A stretch of 64,000 nucleotides of DNA from Bacillus badius NBRC 15713. GTDB lineage: Bacteria; Bacillota; Bacilli; Bacillales; Domibacillaceae. Shown one piece after another: positions 16,858 to 29,493 of this stretch. The stretch covers positions 1-64,000 of the forward strand of contig NZ_BCVF01000015.1 of the NCBI RefSeq assembly GCF_001591605.1, given 5' to 3'. The position numbers and the translations under genes are program-made. Under the pieces are notes generated by a model that saw only the letters and a program-made list of their open reading frames with translations, was not told the DNA's origin and did no database searches. Each line of letters begins with the position of its first letter. Within the stretch, counting starts at the first letter, position 1.

Positions 16858-17637
16858 ATGACAGCTTCAACATTAACAATTAAAGATTTACACGTATCCA
16901 TTGATGGGAAAGAAATTTTAAAAGGTGTAAATCTTGAGATAAAAGGTGGAGAGTTCCACGCAATTATGGGTCCAAACGGAACAGGAAAATCCACTTTATC
17001 TGCAGCTATTATGGGTCATCCTAAATATGAAGTAACACAAGGAAGCATTGAATTGGACGGAGAAAATGTCCTTGATATGGAAGTGGACGAGCGTGCCCGT
17101 GCCGGCCTTTTCCTTGCTATGCAATATCCAAGCGAAATTAGCGGGGTAACGAATGCTGATTTCCTTCGTTCTGCGATTAACAGCCGCCGTGAAGAAGGGG
17201 ACGAAATTTCTTTAATGAAATTTATCCGTGAAATGGATGCCAAAATGGACTTGCTTGAAATGGACCAGGATATGGCGCAGCGCTATTTAAATGAAGGCTT
17301 CTCTGGCGGAGAGAAAAAACGAAATGAAATTTTGCAGCTGACGATGATTAAGCCTAAAATTGCGATTCTTGATGAAATCGATTCCGGTCTTGATATCGAC
17401 GCTTTAAAAGTCGTAGCGAAAGGGATTAACGAAATGCGCAGCGAAGATTTCGGCTGCCTAATGATCACTCACTACCAGCGCCTGTTAAACTATATTACAC
17501 CGGACGTTGTTCACGTAATGATGCAAGGCCGCGTCGTCAAATCAGGCGGAGCTGAACTTGCTCAGCGCCTTGAAGCAGAAGGATACGACTGGATCAAGCA
17601 AGAGCTGGGCATTGAAGACGAAACAGTAAGCCAATAA
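16858..17637 (+). CDS. sufC: Fe-S cluster assembly ATPase SufC
   Basis: SufC is the ABC-type ATPase of the SufBCD scaffold that builds iron-sulfur clusters. Walker A is GPNGTGKST, the signature is [11 protein letters not shown], and Walker B is [11 protein letters not shown], all in the usual places of this 259-residue protein. ATG 16858 sits seven bases after CGGAGG; the in-frame ATG at 16852 is only one base from it. It is the first gene of sufCDSUB, the B. subtilis order. A repeat of about 240 bases separates it from sufD, which is abnormal for this operon. Confidence 0.96.
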   Translation: MTASTLTIKDLHVSIDGKEILKGVNLEIKGGEFHAIMGPNGTGKSTLSAAIMGHPKYEVTQGSIELDGENVLDMEVDERARAGLFLAMQYPSEISGVTNADFLRSAINSRREEGDEISLMKFIREMDAKMDLLEMDQDMAQRYLNEGFSGGEKKRNEILQLTMIKPKIAILDEIDSGLDIDALKVVAKGINEMRSEDFGCLMITHYQRLLNYITPDVVHVMMQGRVVKSGGAELAQRLEAEGYDWIKQELGIEDETVSQ

Positions 17638-17880
17638 AGAAAAGCGGAAGCGGCTGTTTAGACTCGGCAGGCATAAGCTGAATCGCTGAAGTGGCGCCTT
17701 TTGCCACACAGGTGAGGCAGCTTATTCCCAAGAGTCTGGCCGCTGGAGCTGGACAAAGAAAAGCGGAGCCGACTGCTCTGGAGCTTTAAACATATCATAA
17801 GCTGGCTGTGCGGCACTATTTACTGCACAGCCAGCGTAAGTTATGCTCCCGTGTGCGGCTAGGCGCAAGCAAAGAAGCGG
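17638..17880. repeat. Two tandem imperfect-palindrome repeat units between sufC and sufD
   Basis: The block AAAGAAAAGCGGA occurs at about 17636 and again near 17755, and CAAAGAAGCGG ends the region near 17880. Unit 1 folds back on itself: AGCGGCTGTTTAGACTC pairs imperfectly with GAGTCTGGCCGCT. Unit 2 has a long stem, with GCTGGCTGTGC pairing with GCACAGCCAGC. The sequence GGAGCTGGACAAAGAAAAGC at the junction resembles a repeat scattered between genes in many Bacillus genomes. No ORF is present. Confidence 0.7.
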
Positions 17881-17923
17881 CTTTTTATCGATAGACGAAA
17901 GATGGATAACTAGGAGGACGGAC

Positions 17924-20887
<2,964 letters not shown>

Positions 20888-20911
20888 TAAGACTAACAGG
20901 AGGAATGAAAC

Positions 20912-22309
20912 ATGGCGAAAAAAATGCCGGAGATCGGGGATTACAAATACGGCTTTAAAGACAAAGACGTTTCAGTGTACCGTTCAGAGCGGGGCTTGAC
21001 ACGTGAAATTGTTGAAGAAATCTCCAAGCTGAAAGATGAGCCGCAGTGGATGCTGGACTTCCGTCTGAAATCATTGGAGCATTTTTATAATATGCCGATG
21101 CCGCAATGGGGCGGAGACTTATCAGCTTTAAACTTTGATGAAATCAACTACTACGTGAAGCCATCTGAGCGTGCAGAACGCTCATGGGATGAAGTGCCGG
21201 AAGAAATTAAGCAAACCTTTGACAAGCTTGGCATTCCGGAAGCAGAACAAAAGTATTTAGCTGGTGTTTCTGCGCAATATGAATCTGAAGTAGTTTATCA
21301 TAACATGAAAGAAGACTTGGAATCCCTTGGAATTGTCTTTAAGGACACGGATTCCGCGTTAAAAGAAAACGAAGAGATTTTCCGTAAATATTGGGCGACG
21401 GTTATTCCGCCAACCGATAATAAGTTTGCGGCGCTCAATTCAGCGGTATGGTCAGGCGGCTCCTTTATCTATGTGCCGCCAGGTGTAAAGGTGGATACGC
21501 CGCTGCAGGCATATTTCCGCATTAACTCGGAGAATATGGGGCAATTTGAGCGTACGTTGATTATCGTTGATGAGGACTCTTCTGTCCATTATGTAGAAGG
21601 CTGTACAGCTCCAGTTTATACAACCAATTCTCTTCATAGTGCAGTCGTTGAAATTGTTATTCGCAAAAATGCCTATTGCCGTTACACAACGATCCAAAAC
21701 TGGGCAAATAACGTGTATAACCTTGTAACAAAGCGCGCGGTATGTGAAGAAAATGCCACAATGGAATGGATTGATGGAAACATCGGTTCCAAGCTGACAA
21801 TGAAATATCCGGCGGTTATTTTGAAGGGTGAAGGCGCGCGCGGATTAACCTTGTCGATTGCTATCGCCGGCAAAGGACAGCACCAGGATGCCGGAGCAAA
21901 AATGATTCATTTGGCGCCAAACACCTCTTCCACTATTGTTTCAAAGTCTATTTCGAAGCATGGCGGAAAAGTAACATACCGCGGAATTGTCCATTTTGGC
22001 CGCAAAGCCGAGGGAGCTCGTTCAAACATTGAGTGTGATACACTCATTATGGATAACCAATCTACATCTGATACGATCCCGTACAATGAAATTTTAAATG
22101 ACAATATTTCACTCGAGCATGAAGCAAAAGTGTCCAAAGTATCTGAAGAGCAACTGTTTTACTTAATGAGCCGCGGTGTTTCTGAGGAAGAAGCGACAGA
22201 AATGATCGTTATGGGCTTTATCGAGCCATTTACAAAAGAACTTCCAATGGAATATGCCGTTGAGATGAATCGCCTTATCAAGTTCGAGATGGAAGGTTCT
22301 ATCGGTTAA
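20912..22309 (+). CDS. sufB: Fe-S cluster scaffold protein SufB
   Basis: SufB (465 residues) is the core scaffold on which the new iron-sulfur cluster forms with SufC and SufD. The family blocks [25 protein letters not shown] and [11 protein letters not shown] are all visible. It starts at ATG 20912 behind ACAGGAGGAATGA, 25 bases after sufU, and ends just before a strong terminator. Confidence 0.97.
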   Translation: MAKKMPEIGDYKYGFKDKDVSVYRSERGLTREIVEEISKLKDEPQWMLDFRLKSLEHFYNMPMPQWGGDLSALNFDEINYYVKPSERAERSWDEVPEEIKQTFDKLGIPEAEQKYLAGVSAQYESEVVYHNMKEDLESLGIVFKDTDSALKENEEIFRKYWATVIPPTDNKFAALNSAVWSGGSFIYVPPGVKVDTPLQAYFRINSENMGQFERTLIIVDEDSSVHYVEGCTAPVYTTNSLHSAVVEIVIRKNAYCRYTTIQNWANNVYNLVTKRAVCEENATMEWIDGNIGSKLTMKYPAVILKGEGARGLTLSIAIAGKGQHQDAGAKMIHLAPNTSSTIVSKSISKHGGKVTYRGIVHFGRKAEGARSNIECDTLIMDNQSTSDTIPYNEILNDNISLEHEAKVSKVSEEQLFYLMSRGVSEEEATEMIVMGFIEPFTKELPMEYAVEMNRLIKFEMEGSIG

Positions 22310-22317
22310 TACTCATC

Positions 22318-22346
22318 AAAAAGCAGCCCGCGGGCTGCTTTTTTTC
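22318..22346 (+). terminator. Terminator of the suf operon
   Basis: AAAAGCAGCCCG pairs with CGGGCTGCTTTT with almost no loop; a T-run follows. Confidence 0.85.
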
Positions 22347-22450
22347 AATCGTGAAAGCGCAGAAAGCCTTGTGAGGTTAATGTCTGCGTAGAAACGGATA
22401 ATAAGTAAGGAATAGCTGTTATATGCTACAATAAGAGCGAGGTGAAACCG

Positions 22451-23296
22451 ATGTTGTATGTAGGTGTAACTGGCTGGGGAGATCATGACACGCTTTACAA
22501 GAACGGGATTGCTCCTCGGGATAAATTAAAGGAATATGGGGCCCATTTTCCGACTGTCGAGGTGGATGCAAGCTTTTATGCCGTACAGCCGCTTCGTAAT
22601 ATGCAAAAGTGGGTGGAAGAGACACCAGAAAGTTTTCAATTTATCGTGAAGGCCTACCAAGGCATGACTGGGCATGAGCGAGGTGACATTCCCTTTGAAA
22701 CGAAGGAAGAGATGTTTCAGGCATTCATCGATTCGCTTGCACCAATGAGAGAAGCGGGAAAGCTGGCAATGGTGCTGTTTCAGTTTCCGCCATGGTTTGA
22801 TTGTCAGCGGAAAAATGTGGAATATTTGCGTTATTGCAAGAGATTGATGGAGGATGTGCCGCTTGCAGTGGAGTTTCGCCACCAATCATGGTATTTGCCG
22901 GATTTTTTAGAGAAGACGTTAGCTTTTTTGCAAGCTGAAAAGTGGATTCATACAGTCTGTGATGAACCGCAGGCGGGAGAAGGCTGTGTGCCGATCGTCT
23001 TGCGGGCAGCTGATCCTGGGAAAACCCTCGTGCGTCTGCACGGCCGCAACAACCAAGGATGGCAAAAGCAGGGGAACAAAAACTGGCGCGACGTCCGTTA
23101 CCTCTATCGTTATAATGAGGATGAATTGCACCAATGGGTGGAGTTCACTAAAAACCTTCAAAAACAAAGCGAGCAGGTGTATATGCTGTTTAATAATAAT
23201 TCCGGCGGCGATGCTGCTGATAATGCCAAGCAATTTATTGAGCTGGCTGGCTTGACGTATGACAATCTGGCTTCGCGCCAATTGGATTTATTTTAA
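22451..23296 (+). CDS. yunF: DUF72 protein YunF
   Basis: A 281-residue TIM-barrel-like protein of the DUF72 family, whose biochemical role is not established. The typical blocks are present: VGVTGWGDHD at the start, TVEVDASFYAVQP, LFQFPPWF, VEFRHQSWY and MLFNNNSGGDAADNA near the end. ATG 22451 is preferred because GAGGTGA stands six bases before it; the GTG at 22442 lies inside that site. yunE follows after 12 bases. Confidence 0.85.
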   Translation: MLYVGVTGWGDHDTLYKNGIAPRDKLKEYGAHFPTVEVDASFYAVQPLRNMQKWVEETPESFQFIVKAYQGMTGHERGDIPFETKEEMFQAFIDSLAPMREAGKLAMVLFQFPPWFDCQRKNVEYLRYCKRLMEDVPLAVEFRHQSWYLPDFLEKTLAFLQAEKWIHTVCDEPQAGEGCVPIVLRAADPGKTLVRLHGRNNQGWQKQGNKNWRDVRYLYRYNEDELHQWVEFTKNLQKQSEQVYMLFNNNSGGDAADNAKQFIELAGLTYDNLASRQLDLF

Positions 23297-23308
23297 GGAG
23301 GGAAAGCA

Positions 23309-24130
23309 ATGGAATGGATCGTCCTTCTGTCCATCGGCTTTTCGGCAGGCGCTCTGGGAGCGCTCGCCGGCATTGGGGGAGGGATCATTATCGTTCCTTC
23401 CCTTCTTTTTTTGGGGATATCGACTGCTTTGCTCCCCTCTATTTCTCCGCAGCAGGCGGTGGGAATTTCTCTTGTTGTCATGATTTTCACGGGGCTATCA
23501 TCCACGCTTGCCTATATGAAATATAAAACGGTTGATTACAAGAGCGGCTTGCTTTTTTTCATCGGCAGCGGACCGGGCGGAATGGCGGGAGCCTTGGTGA
23601 ACAAAGCGCTGAGCACGCATTCTTTTTATATTTATTTCGGTGTCTTTATGATTTTCATCGCGGTTGTTCTCATCTTCCGTTCGAAAATTAAGCCGCTGTC
23701 CTCCAAGAAAGAAGGAGGCATTGTCCGCACGTTTACAGAAAAAAGCGGCAAAATGTATACATATAGTTTTCAGCCGGCTGTTGCCATTGCCATTTCCTTT
23801 TTTGTTGGCTTTTTTTCAGGGATTTTCGGCATTGGCGGCGGCGCCTTGATGGTACCGGCAATGATTCTGCTGTTTGCGTTTCCTCCGCATGTAGCGGTAG
23901 CGACTTCCATGTTTATGATTTTTTTATCAGCGCTTGTTAGTTCTGTTACCCATGTTCTGCTCGGAAATGTGGTTTGGCTGTATGCGCTGCTGCTGATACC
24001 GGGCGCTTGGGTCGGAGCGAAATGCGGCGCATTTGTCAATACAAGGATTCAGTCGGATGCCCTTATCATGGTCCTTAGGCTGATTTTGATTGTCACGGGC
24101 ATTCGCCTAATTTATGAAGGACTTGCTTAA
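23309..24130 (+). CDS. yunE: TSUP-family membrane transporter YunE
   Basis: A 273-residue membrane protein with about eight helices, of the TauE/SafE (TSUP) family that exports or imports sulfur-containing organic anions. The duplicated signature is visible as GALAGIGGGIIIVPSLLF near the N-terminus and SGIFGIGGGALMVPAMILL in the second half. The substrate cannot be told. It starts at ATG 23309 behind AAGGAGGGAAA and lies in the yunF-yunE-yunD row. Confidence 0.85.
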   Translation: MEWIVLLSIGFSAGALGALAGIGGGIIIVPSLLFLGISTALLPSISPQQAVGISLVVMIFTGLSSTLAYMKYKTVDYKSGLLFFIGSGPGGMAGALVNKALSTHSFYIYFGVFMIFIAVVLIFRSKIKPLSSKKEGGIVRTFTEKSGKMYTYSFQPAVAIAISFFVGFFSGIFGIGGGALMVPAMILLFAFPPHVAVATSMFMIFLSALVSSVTHVLLGNVVWLYALLLIPGAWVGAKCGAFVNTRIQSDALIMVLRLILIVTGIRLIYEGLA

Positions 24131-24148
24131 TAAGGCGGGGGTGAAAGT

Positions 24149-25534
24149 TTGAAAGAAACGATTCATATTTATCATACCAATGATCTTCACAGCCATTTTG
24201 AGAATTGGCCGCGCATCCGCCGCTTTTTGCAGGAGCGGAGAAGGTGGCATGAAGAAGCAGGCGAAAGTGTGTTTATCTTTGATATTGGCGACCATGTGGA
24301 CCGGTCGCATCCAATGACGGAAGGATCGCTTGGAAAAAGAAATGTGGAGCTCTTAAATGAAGCCGGCTATGACGCGGTGACGATCGGCAATAACGAAGGA
24401 ATCACCTTGCCGAAAGAAGGGCTGGAAATTTTATACGAAGAAGCTGAATTTCCGGTTGTGCTTGCCAACCTGTATGAGGAAGACGGGAAACGTCCCAAAT
24501 GGGCGCAGCCTTTTTGCTTGGTTCATTTACCGAACGGAATGACTATGGGACTGACCGGAGCTACAGCCTTTTTCTCAAGTGCCTATGAACAACTGGGCTG
24601 GACATTGTCGGAGCCTCTTGTTGCACTGGAGAAACAAATCAATCAAATCAGCGGGCAAGCAGATATTGTTGTGGTGCTTTCTCATTTGGGCATTTATGAA
24701 GATGAGAAAATAGCTCATACGATGCCCAAGGCGGACGTTGTCCTAGGCGCTCATACTCACCATTTGCTGCATGAGGGCAAGGAAATTAACCAAACACTGC
24801 TTGCAGCGGCTGGAAAATTCGGCTATTACGTCGGGCACGTGATGATTGAAGTGGACACTGAAACAAAGCAAATTCTTAGAAAGAAGGCTTGCGTATATAA
24901 CACGATGGAGGCGTTGCCCGCCCCGGCAAACGAGCACAAGGAAATAGAGGGCTATGCGGAGGAAGGGAAAAAAGCGCTTGCTCAACCGGTCATTTCTTTG
25001 TCTGTCCCGCTTGCTAGTGACTGGTTTGCTCCTTCCGAACTTCCGCAGCTGCTTTGCGAGGCGCTGAGAGAGTGGTGCGGCGCGGATGGCGCTTTATTAA
25101 ATGCCGGTGTTTGCTTAGGCGGTCTCGAGGCTGGAACCGTTACGAAATACGATATTCACCGCATGCTTCCTCACCCTATCAACCCTTGTCTCATTGAACT
25201 GTCAGGAGCTGAATTAAAGGAAGTATTAAAGCAGGCGACAGACGACAAATGGTCTCACATGACCATCAAAGGGTTGGGATTCAGAGGCAAAGTGATGGGC
25301 CGGTTTATATATGACCGTTTAAGTGTAGATATGGAACAATACCGCTTTAAAGTGAACGGCACCGACATTGTGAATGATCACCAGTATAAGCTGGCTACGC
25401 TTGATATGTTTGCCTATGGCCGCTTTTTCCCTCCGCTTTACCGCGCGCCTCAGAAAAAGCATTTTATGCCGGAGTTTCTTCGGGATGTCATGGAGTGGAA
25501 GCTGCTGCATCACGGATTTCACTTGAAAAAGTAA
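24149..25534 (+). CDS. yunD: Cytoplasmic 5'-nucleotidase-like metallophosphoesterase YunD
   Basis: A 461-residue two-domain protein. The N-terminal metallophosphoesterase domain has YHTNDLHSHF, FDIGDHVDRSHP, TIGNNE and VLGAHTHH. The C-terminal domain resembles the 5'-nucleotidase substrate domain. There is no signal peptide, so it acts in the cytoplasm, unlike UshA-type enzymes. Translation starts at TTG 24149 behind GGGGGTGA. The natural substrate is unknown. Confidence 0.85.
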   Translation: MKETIHIYHTNDLHSHFENWPRIRRFLQERRRWHEEAGESVFIFDIGDHVDRSHPMTEGSLGKRNVELLNEAGYDAVTIGNNEGITLPKEGLEILYEEAEFPVVLANLYEEDGKRPKWAQPFCLVHLPNGMTMGLTGATAFFSSAYEQLGWTLSEPLVALEKQINQISGQADIVVVLSHLGIYEDEKIAHTMPKADVVLGAHTHHLLHEGKEINQTLLAAAGKFGYYVGHVMIEVDTETKQILRKKACVYNTMEALPAPANEHKEIEGYAEEGKKALAQPVISLSVPLASDWFAPSELPQLLCEALREWCGADGALLNAGVCLGGLEAGTVTKYDIHRMLPHPINPCLIELSGAELKEVLKQATDDKWSHMTIKGLGFRGKVMGRFIYDRLSVDMEQYRFKVNGTDIVNDHQYKLATLDMFAYGRFFPPLYRAPQKKHFMPEFLRDVMEWKLLHHGFHLKK

Positions 25535-25594
25535 AACTTTATTGCATGATCCTTCCTTTTTTTAGCATAGATTAGCTAAGAAGGAGGGATTTTT

Positions 25595-26347
25595 TTGGCT
25601 GCACAAAAAAGGTGGAGATCGAAAAGAGGGCCTCTCCCTCTTCGTTATGTACTCTTAATTACTCTTGTGCTCTTTACTTTTTCAACTGCGGCTAGTTTAT
25701 GGATCATTAATAAAAATGTAAAGCCAACATTGATGGGATATGCCCATGCGGAGACGAAGAAAATTGCCGCGATGGTAATTAATAAAGCAATTAATAAAAA
25801 AGTTGCGAGCGTCATGGACATTAATGACATTATTGAAAGTGACCCGAAGAACCCGTCAACGACAAGGCTGAATGCGAAGATTATTAACCGGGTGATGGCG
25901 GAGACAACGAATTTGGTGCAGCTAAATTTAAAGGAGGCGGAGCAGGGCAATCTGCAGGCACTGGAGCTCTTGTCTGATGTGGAAATTGAAAAGGATCCAG
26001 AAGAGCGGACAGAAGGCATTGTCTACTATGTTCCGCTTGGCCAAGTGACGAACAATATCTTGCTTGGCAACCTTGGACCGAAAATTCCTATTCGCTTTCA
26101 TGCTATCGGTGAAGTAACATCCAATGTCAAATCTAATGTCAAGCCATACGGAATCAACAATGCTTATGTAGAAGTCTTTATTGAAGTAGAAGTAAATGTA
26201 CAGATTATCGTTCCGTTTGCTACGGAAATGACAACGGTCGTTCAGGATATTCCTGTAGCCATGGGGATGGTGCACGGTGATGTGCCAGAGTTTTATAACG
26301 GCGGCGGGGGAATGTCTCCATCTATTGAACTGCCTAAAAAGAAATAA
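25595..26347 (+). CDS. yunB: Sporulation protein YunB
   Basis: A 250-residue protein with one N-terminal membrane segment (about residues 18-37) and an outer domain, matching the YunB sporulation protein of Bacillus. It is made in the mother cell in B. subtilis and affects spore formation, with no known activity. TTG 25595 follows GAAGGAGGGATTTTT, an excellent ribosome-binding site. A terminator follows within 50 bases, so it is probably transcribed on its own. Confidence 0.88.
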   Translation: MAAQKRWRSKRGPLPLRYVLLITLVLFTFSTAASLWIINKNVKPTLMGYAHAETKKIAAMVINKAINKKVASVMDINDIIESDPKNPSTTRLNAKIINRVMAETTNLVQLNLKEAEQGNLQALELLSDVEIEKDPEERTEGIVYYVPLGQVTNNILLGNLGPKIPIRFHAIGEVTSNVKSNVKPYGINNAYVEVFIEVEVNVQIIVPFATEMTTVVQDIPVAMGMVHGDVPEFYNGGGGMSPSIELPKKK

Positions 26348-26390
26348 GGAGCTGCCGGGAAGACTTCGGCAGTCGGGGAAAGCAGCCTTC

Positions 26391-26422
26391 AGATACCGTG
26401 CAGAAACGGTGTCTTTTTTTTA
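26391..26422 (+). terminator. Terminator of yunB
   Basis: AGATACCGT pairs with ACGGTGTCT around a six-base loop; eight T follow. Confidence 0.8.
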
Positions 26423-26566
26423 TGGGCTTCATCCAGTTAATATATTCCATACGAATAATATATGCAAGTAGTGAATAAGATGGACTACCGGAAACAGACT
26501 ATATGAGGGAAGGAGATTGAACATTCTTTCTTATCAAAAAATTATTTTCATAAAGCGAAAAAAGTA

Positions 26567-26595
26567 TTTACTAATTCCATTTTCCCGTTTATACT
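26567..26595 (+). promoter_or_regulatory. Promoter of the sodium symporter gene
   Basis: TTTACT (26567-26572) and TATACT (26590-26595) are 17 bases apart, about 55 bases before the start codon. The rest of the 26348-26658 gap shows only the yunB terminator. Confidence 0.6.
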
Positions 26596-26658
26596 ATAGG
26601 AGATTATCGAAATTATCTGAAAATATTATCTTTTCAGTGAAAAGTAGGAGGGGTTTTT

Positions 26659-28179
26659 ATGGATCAACAACGTCCTATGTTTGGTTCGAGAGCTGGATTT
26701 ATTTTTGCTGCTGTTGGGTCCGCTATTGGTTTAGGAAATATTTGGCGTTTTCCGGCAGTAGCTTACGAAAATGGAGGGGGGGCCTTTTTTCTTCCGTACT
26801 TATTCGCATTGCTAACGGCCGGAATTCCATTGCTTATTTTAGAGTTCACCATAGGCCATAAGTACCGAGGCTCCAGCCCGCTGTCCTTTGCCCGCTTGAA
26901 CAAGAATGCGGAATGGCTCGGCTGGTGGCAGGTAGCGATTTCTTTTGTCATCGCCACTTATTATTCGGTTATTATTGCTTGGGCTCTGTCTTACACTGTG
27001 TTTTCATTTAAACTGTCGTGGGGAAATGACCCGACAAACTTCTTGTTAACTGATTACTTGCAGGTGGCTGATGCCGGCGCGTTTGGCGGACTGGTACCAC
27101 AGATTTTGGTAGCGCTTGCAGTGGTGTGGATTGTTACCCTCGGTGTTTTAGTGGCCGGCGTGAAAAGAGGAATTGAAAGGGCTACTAAGATTATGATTCC
27201 GCTCCTTGTCTTCTTGTTCTTAATCGTTGTTATTCGTGCACTTACATTAGAAGGTGCGATGAATGGCCTGAACGCCTTCTTTAAGCCGGAGTGGTCACAA
27301 TTGACAAACGGTAAAGTATGGATCGCTGCTTACGGACAGATTTTCTTCAGCTTATCCATCGGCTTTGCCATCATGATCACTTATTCCAGTTACCTTCCAA
27401 AAAAATCCGATATCACAAACAATGCTTTTATTACGGGATTTAGTAATTCCGCATTTGAGTTGCTGGCTGGTTTTGGGGTTTTCTCTGCCTTGGGCTTCAT
27501 GGCGATGCAACAGGGAGTGGGAGTGGATGAAGTAGTCAAAAGCGGAGTGATCCTGGCTTTTGCAGTCTTCCCGCAAATTATTAACGAATTCCCGTTCGCC
27601 AATGAGCTGTTTGGTGTTCTCTTCTTCGGCTCACTGGTCCTCGCCGGTTTTACTTCCTTGATTTCCATTGTGGAAACGTTTGTGGCAGGCGTGCAGGAAA
27701 AGTTTAACGTGTCACGTACAAAGTCCGTTTTAATCGGAGGCGGGGTGGCTTCTCTTGTTTCGCTGCTGTATGCAACAAGAGGAGGATTAAACTTCCTCGA
27801 TACAGTCGATTATTTCATTAACAACTTTGGTGTCGCTTTCGCCGGACTGGTCGAAGTTATCTTAATTGCTTGGGTGTTCAAACAGCTTGATCCATTGAAA
27901 AGCCATGCAGATGCCGTTTCGGATATTCGTCTAGGCGCCTGGTGGAAAATTTGTTTAAGCATTGTAACACCGATCGTTCTTGGCTATATGATGTTTGATA
28001 ATATCCGTCAGAACATTGCCGGCCCATACGAAGGGTATCCGCAAAGCTTTGTTAATACGTATGGCTGGACAGTTGCCATTGGAGCCATCGCAGTAAGCTT
28101 CATCTTTATGTTTGCTAAACGATGGAATACGAATACGCTGAATCATTCCGCGTCTTCTTCTAAAAAGGAGGTATTGTAA
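26659..28179 (+). CDS. Sodium-dependent transporter of the NSS family
   Basis: A 506-residue membrane protein with about 12 helices from the neurotransmitter:sodium symporter family. The first helix motif GSAIGLGNIWRFP, which builds the sodium and substrate sites, is complete, and GAFF and TYSSYLPKK blocks follow. It should import an amino acid together with Na+. The next gene, which overlaps its stop by one base, codes for a MetS-like subunit, so methionine or alanine is the most likely substrate. ATG 26659 follows TAGGAGGGG. Confidence 0.9.
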   Translation: MDQQRPMFGSRAGFIFAAVGSAIGLGNIWRFPAVAYENGGGAFFLPYLFALLTAGIPLLILEFTIGHKYRGSSPLSFARLNKNAEWLGWWQVAISFVIATYYSVIIAWALSYTVFSFKLSWGNDPTNFLLTDYLQVADAGAFGGLVPQILVALAVVWIVTLGVLVAGVKRGIERATKIMIPLLVFLFLIVVIRALTLEGAMNGLNAFFKPEWSQLTNGKVWIAAYGQIFFSLSIGFAIMITYSSYLPKKSDITNNAFITGFSNSAFELLAGFGVFSALGFMAMQQGVGVDEVVKSGVILAFAVFPQIINEFPFANELFGVLFFGSLVLAGFTSLISIVETFVAGVQEKFNVSRTKSVLIGGGVASLVSLLYATRGGLNFLDTVDYFINNFGVAFAGLVEVILIAWVFKQLDPLKSHADAVSDIRLGAWWKICLSIVTPIVLGYMMFDNIRQNIAGPYEGYPQSFVNTYGWTVAIGAIAVSFIFMFAKRWNTNTLNHSASSSKKEVL

Positions 28180-28286
28180 TGGACGGCAGCGCAATTGCAA
28201 TGATGATTGCCGGAGTGGCAATTATTTGGGGCGGCTTAGGCTTAAGTATTGCTCACGCAGTTAAAAAAGCCAAAGCGGCCAAATAA
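28179..28286 (+). CDS. MetS-like small subunit of the NSS transporter
   Basis: A 35-residue single-helix protein (MMIAGVAIIWGGLGLSIAHA, then a lysine-rich tail). It matches the methionine/alanine import NSS small-subunit family, first described with Corynebacterium MetP. ATG 28179 shares its A with the stop codon of the transporter gene and sits behind AAAGGAGG, so the two are translationally coupled. It is easily missed because of its size. Confidence 0.85.
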   Translation: MDGSAIAMMIAGVAIIWGGLGLSIAHAVKKAKAAK

Positions 28287-28311
28287 AGATAAGACAAAAT
28301 GCGGGGGAATG

Positions 28312-28348
28312 AGAGCCGGTTCTAGCAGTTAAGAGCCGGCTCTTTCCC
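28312..28348 (+). terminator. Terminator of the NSS operon
   Basis: AGAGCCGG pairs with CCGGCTCT; TTCCC follows. It overlaps the 3' end of the convergent lytH gene. Confidence 0.65.
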
Positions 28349-29300
28349 ATTGTCTGAGGTGGGGATAAGGGTCAAAGGACCATTCTGTACGGCCGTTATC
28401 CTTATACATTCCGTAATGAAGATGAGGAGGGAACTTGCCGGAGGTGCCCGGAGGACCATAGCCGGTGCTGCCGACTCCGCCGATCACTGTCCCTGGCTTC
28501 ACGGCTTCTCCGAGCTTTAGATCCTTAGCAAAGCCATTTAAGTGGGCATAATAATGGTAGGTATTATTAATATCACGAATTCCTACCCGCCACCCGCCGT
28601 ACCGGTTCCATCCCTTCATTTCAACGATGCCATAGGAAGTGGAACGGACAGGCACACTGTAATCGGCAAAGATATCTGTTCCTTCATGGATGCGGCGTCC
28701 TCCCCAGCCGCGGGCATCTCCCCACGTATTTTTAAATGTATAATTAAAGCGGCGCGGAAGAGGGAATACTTTCTGCTGCAAATCAAGCTTCCCGAATGCT
28801 TTATACATTTTAGCATTGCCTACAACGATACTGACCGCTTTATCCCGGCCATAGTACCGCCAAAGGGCAATTTTAATGTTGTCGTGGTCGGTTCCATAAG
28901 TCGTCAAGTAACGGCCGATTGCGGCCAACACGTCCTCGCCATTTAAGCGATCTGCTTTGCCATCTCCGTTTCCGTCTATGCCAACTCCTTGAAAAGCCGC
29001 GATAGTAGCTGGATTTTTATCTTTCTGATTAGGGTTTAATGGTCCAGCCCATTTGCTCTCTGGAATGTATATGGAAATAGTATCGGGTTCAGGCAAGTCC
29101 TTCCGAATAAAGCGCAAACTCCGCTCATATTGATCTATGCCGGCAAAGTAGTACCAAGGAATGGTCGTTGCTGCTTCCATTTTTTCGAACAGTTCCATTC
29201 TCTCTTTGTACATTTGTTCATCTTTTTCATGATCAGCCGCCTTGACAGGAAACGCCATTAGAAAGAACAGAATACATAAAAACAATGCCAATTTTTGCAA
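28329..29300 (-). CDS. lytH: Sporulation L-Ala-D-Glu endopeptidase LytH
   Basis: A 323-residue exported M23 metallopeptidase. In B. subtilis LytH (YunA) trims peptide side chains to single L-alanine in spore cortex. A signal peptide covers about residues 1-21. The zinc ligands are visible in RRIHEGTDIFAD and PPHLHYGMYKDN near residues 208 and 292. Translation starts at TTG 29300 behind AAAAGGGAGAGAA. It lies next to lipA and near yunB, as in B. subtilis, though the symporter genes sit between it and yunB here. Confidence 0.92.
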   Translation of the reverse strand: MQKLALFLCILFFLMAFPVKAADHEKDEQMYKERMELFEKMEAATTIPWYYFAGIDQYERSLRFIRKDLPEPDTISIYIPESKWAGPLNPNQKDKNPATIAAFQGVGIDGNGDGKADRLNGEDVLAAIGRYLTTYGTDHDNIKIALWRYYGRDKAVSIVVGNAKMYKAFGKLDLQQKVFPLPRRFNYTFKNTWGDARGWGGRRIHEGTDIFADYSVPVRSTSYGIVEMKGWNRYGGWRVGIRDINNTYHYYAHLNGFAKDLKLGEAVKPGTVIGGVGSTGYGPPGTSGKFPPHLHYGMYKDNGRTEWSFDPYPHLRQWERAGS

Positions 29301-29493
29301 TGCGCTTCTCTCCCTTTTAGTGTTCTTTATTTATTTTGTGAAATTCTCCTTGTTTCATGCAGAAAAGTGTCTGGAAAACATGAAAAGAGTAAGAGTTGTG
29401 TTAGAATATGGACTATGGTACAGTGGCTAGGGAATTATTTTTCTTTCAGGCAAGAGGTCATTTGTTTAAAGCAGAATGATGGGAGATGAAGGA

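Noticed and set aside
26517-26861. A 114-codon ORF upstream of and overlapping the sodium symporter gene
   Set aside because: It covers the symporter promoter and runs in a different frame across a clear gene; the start is TTG only.
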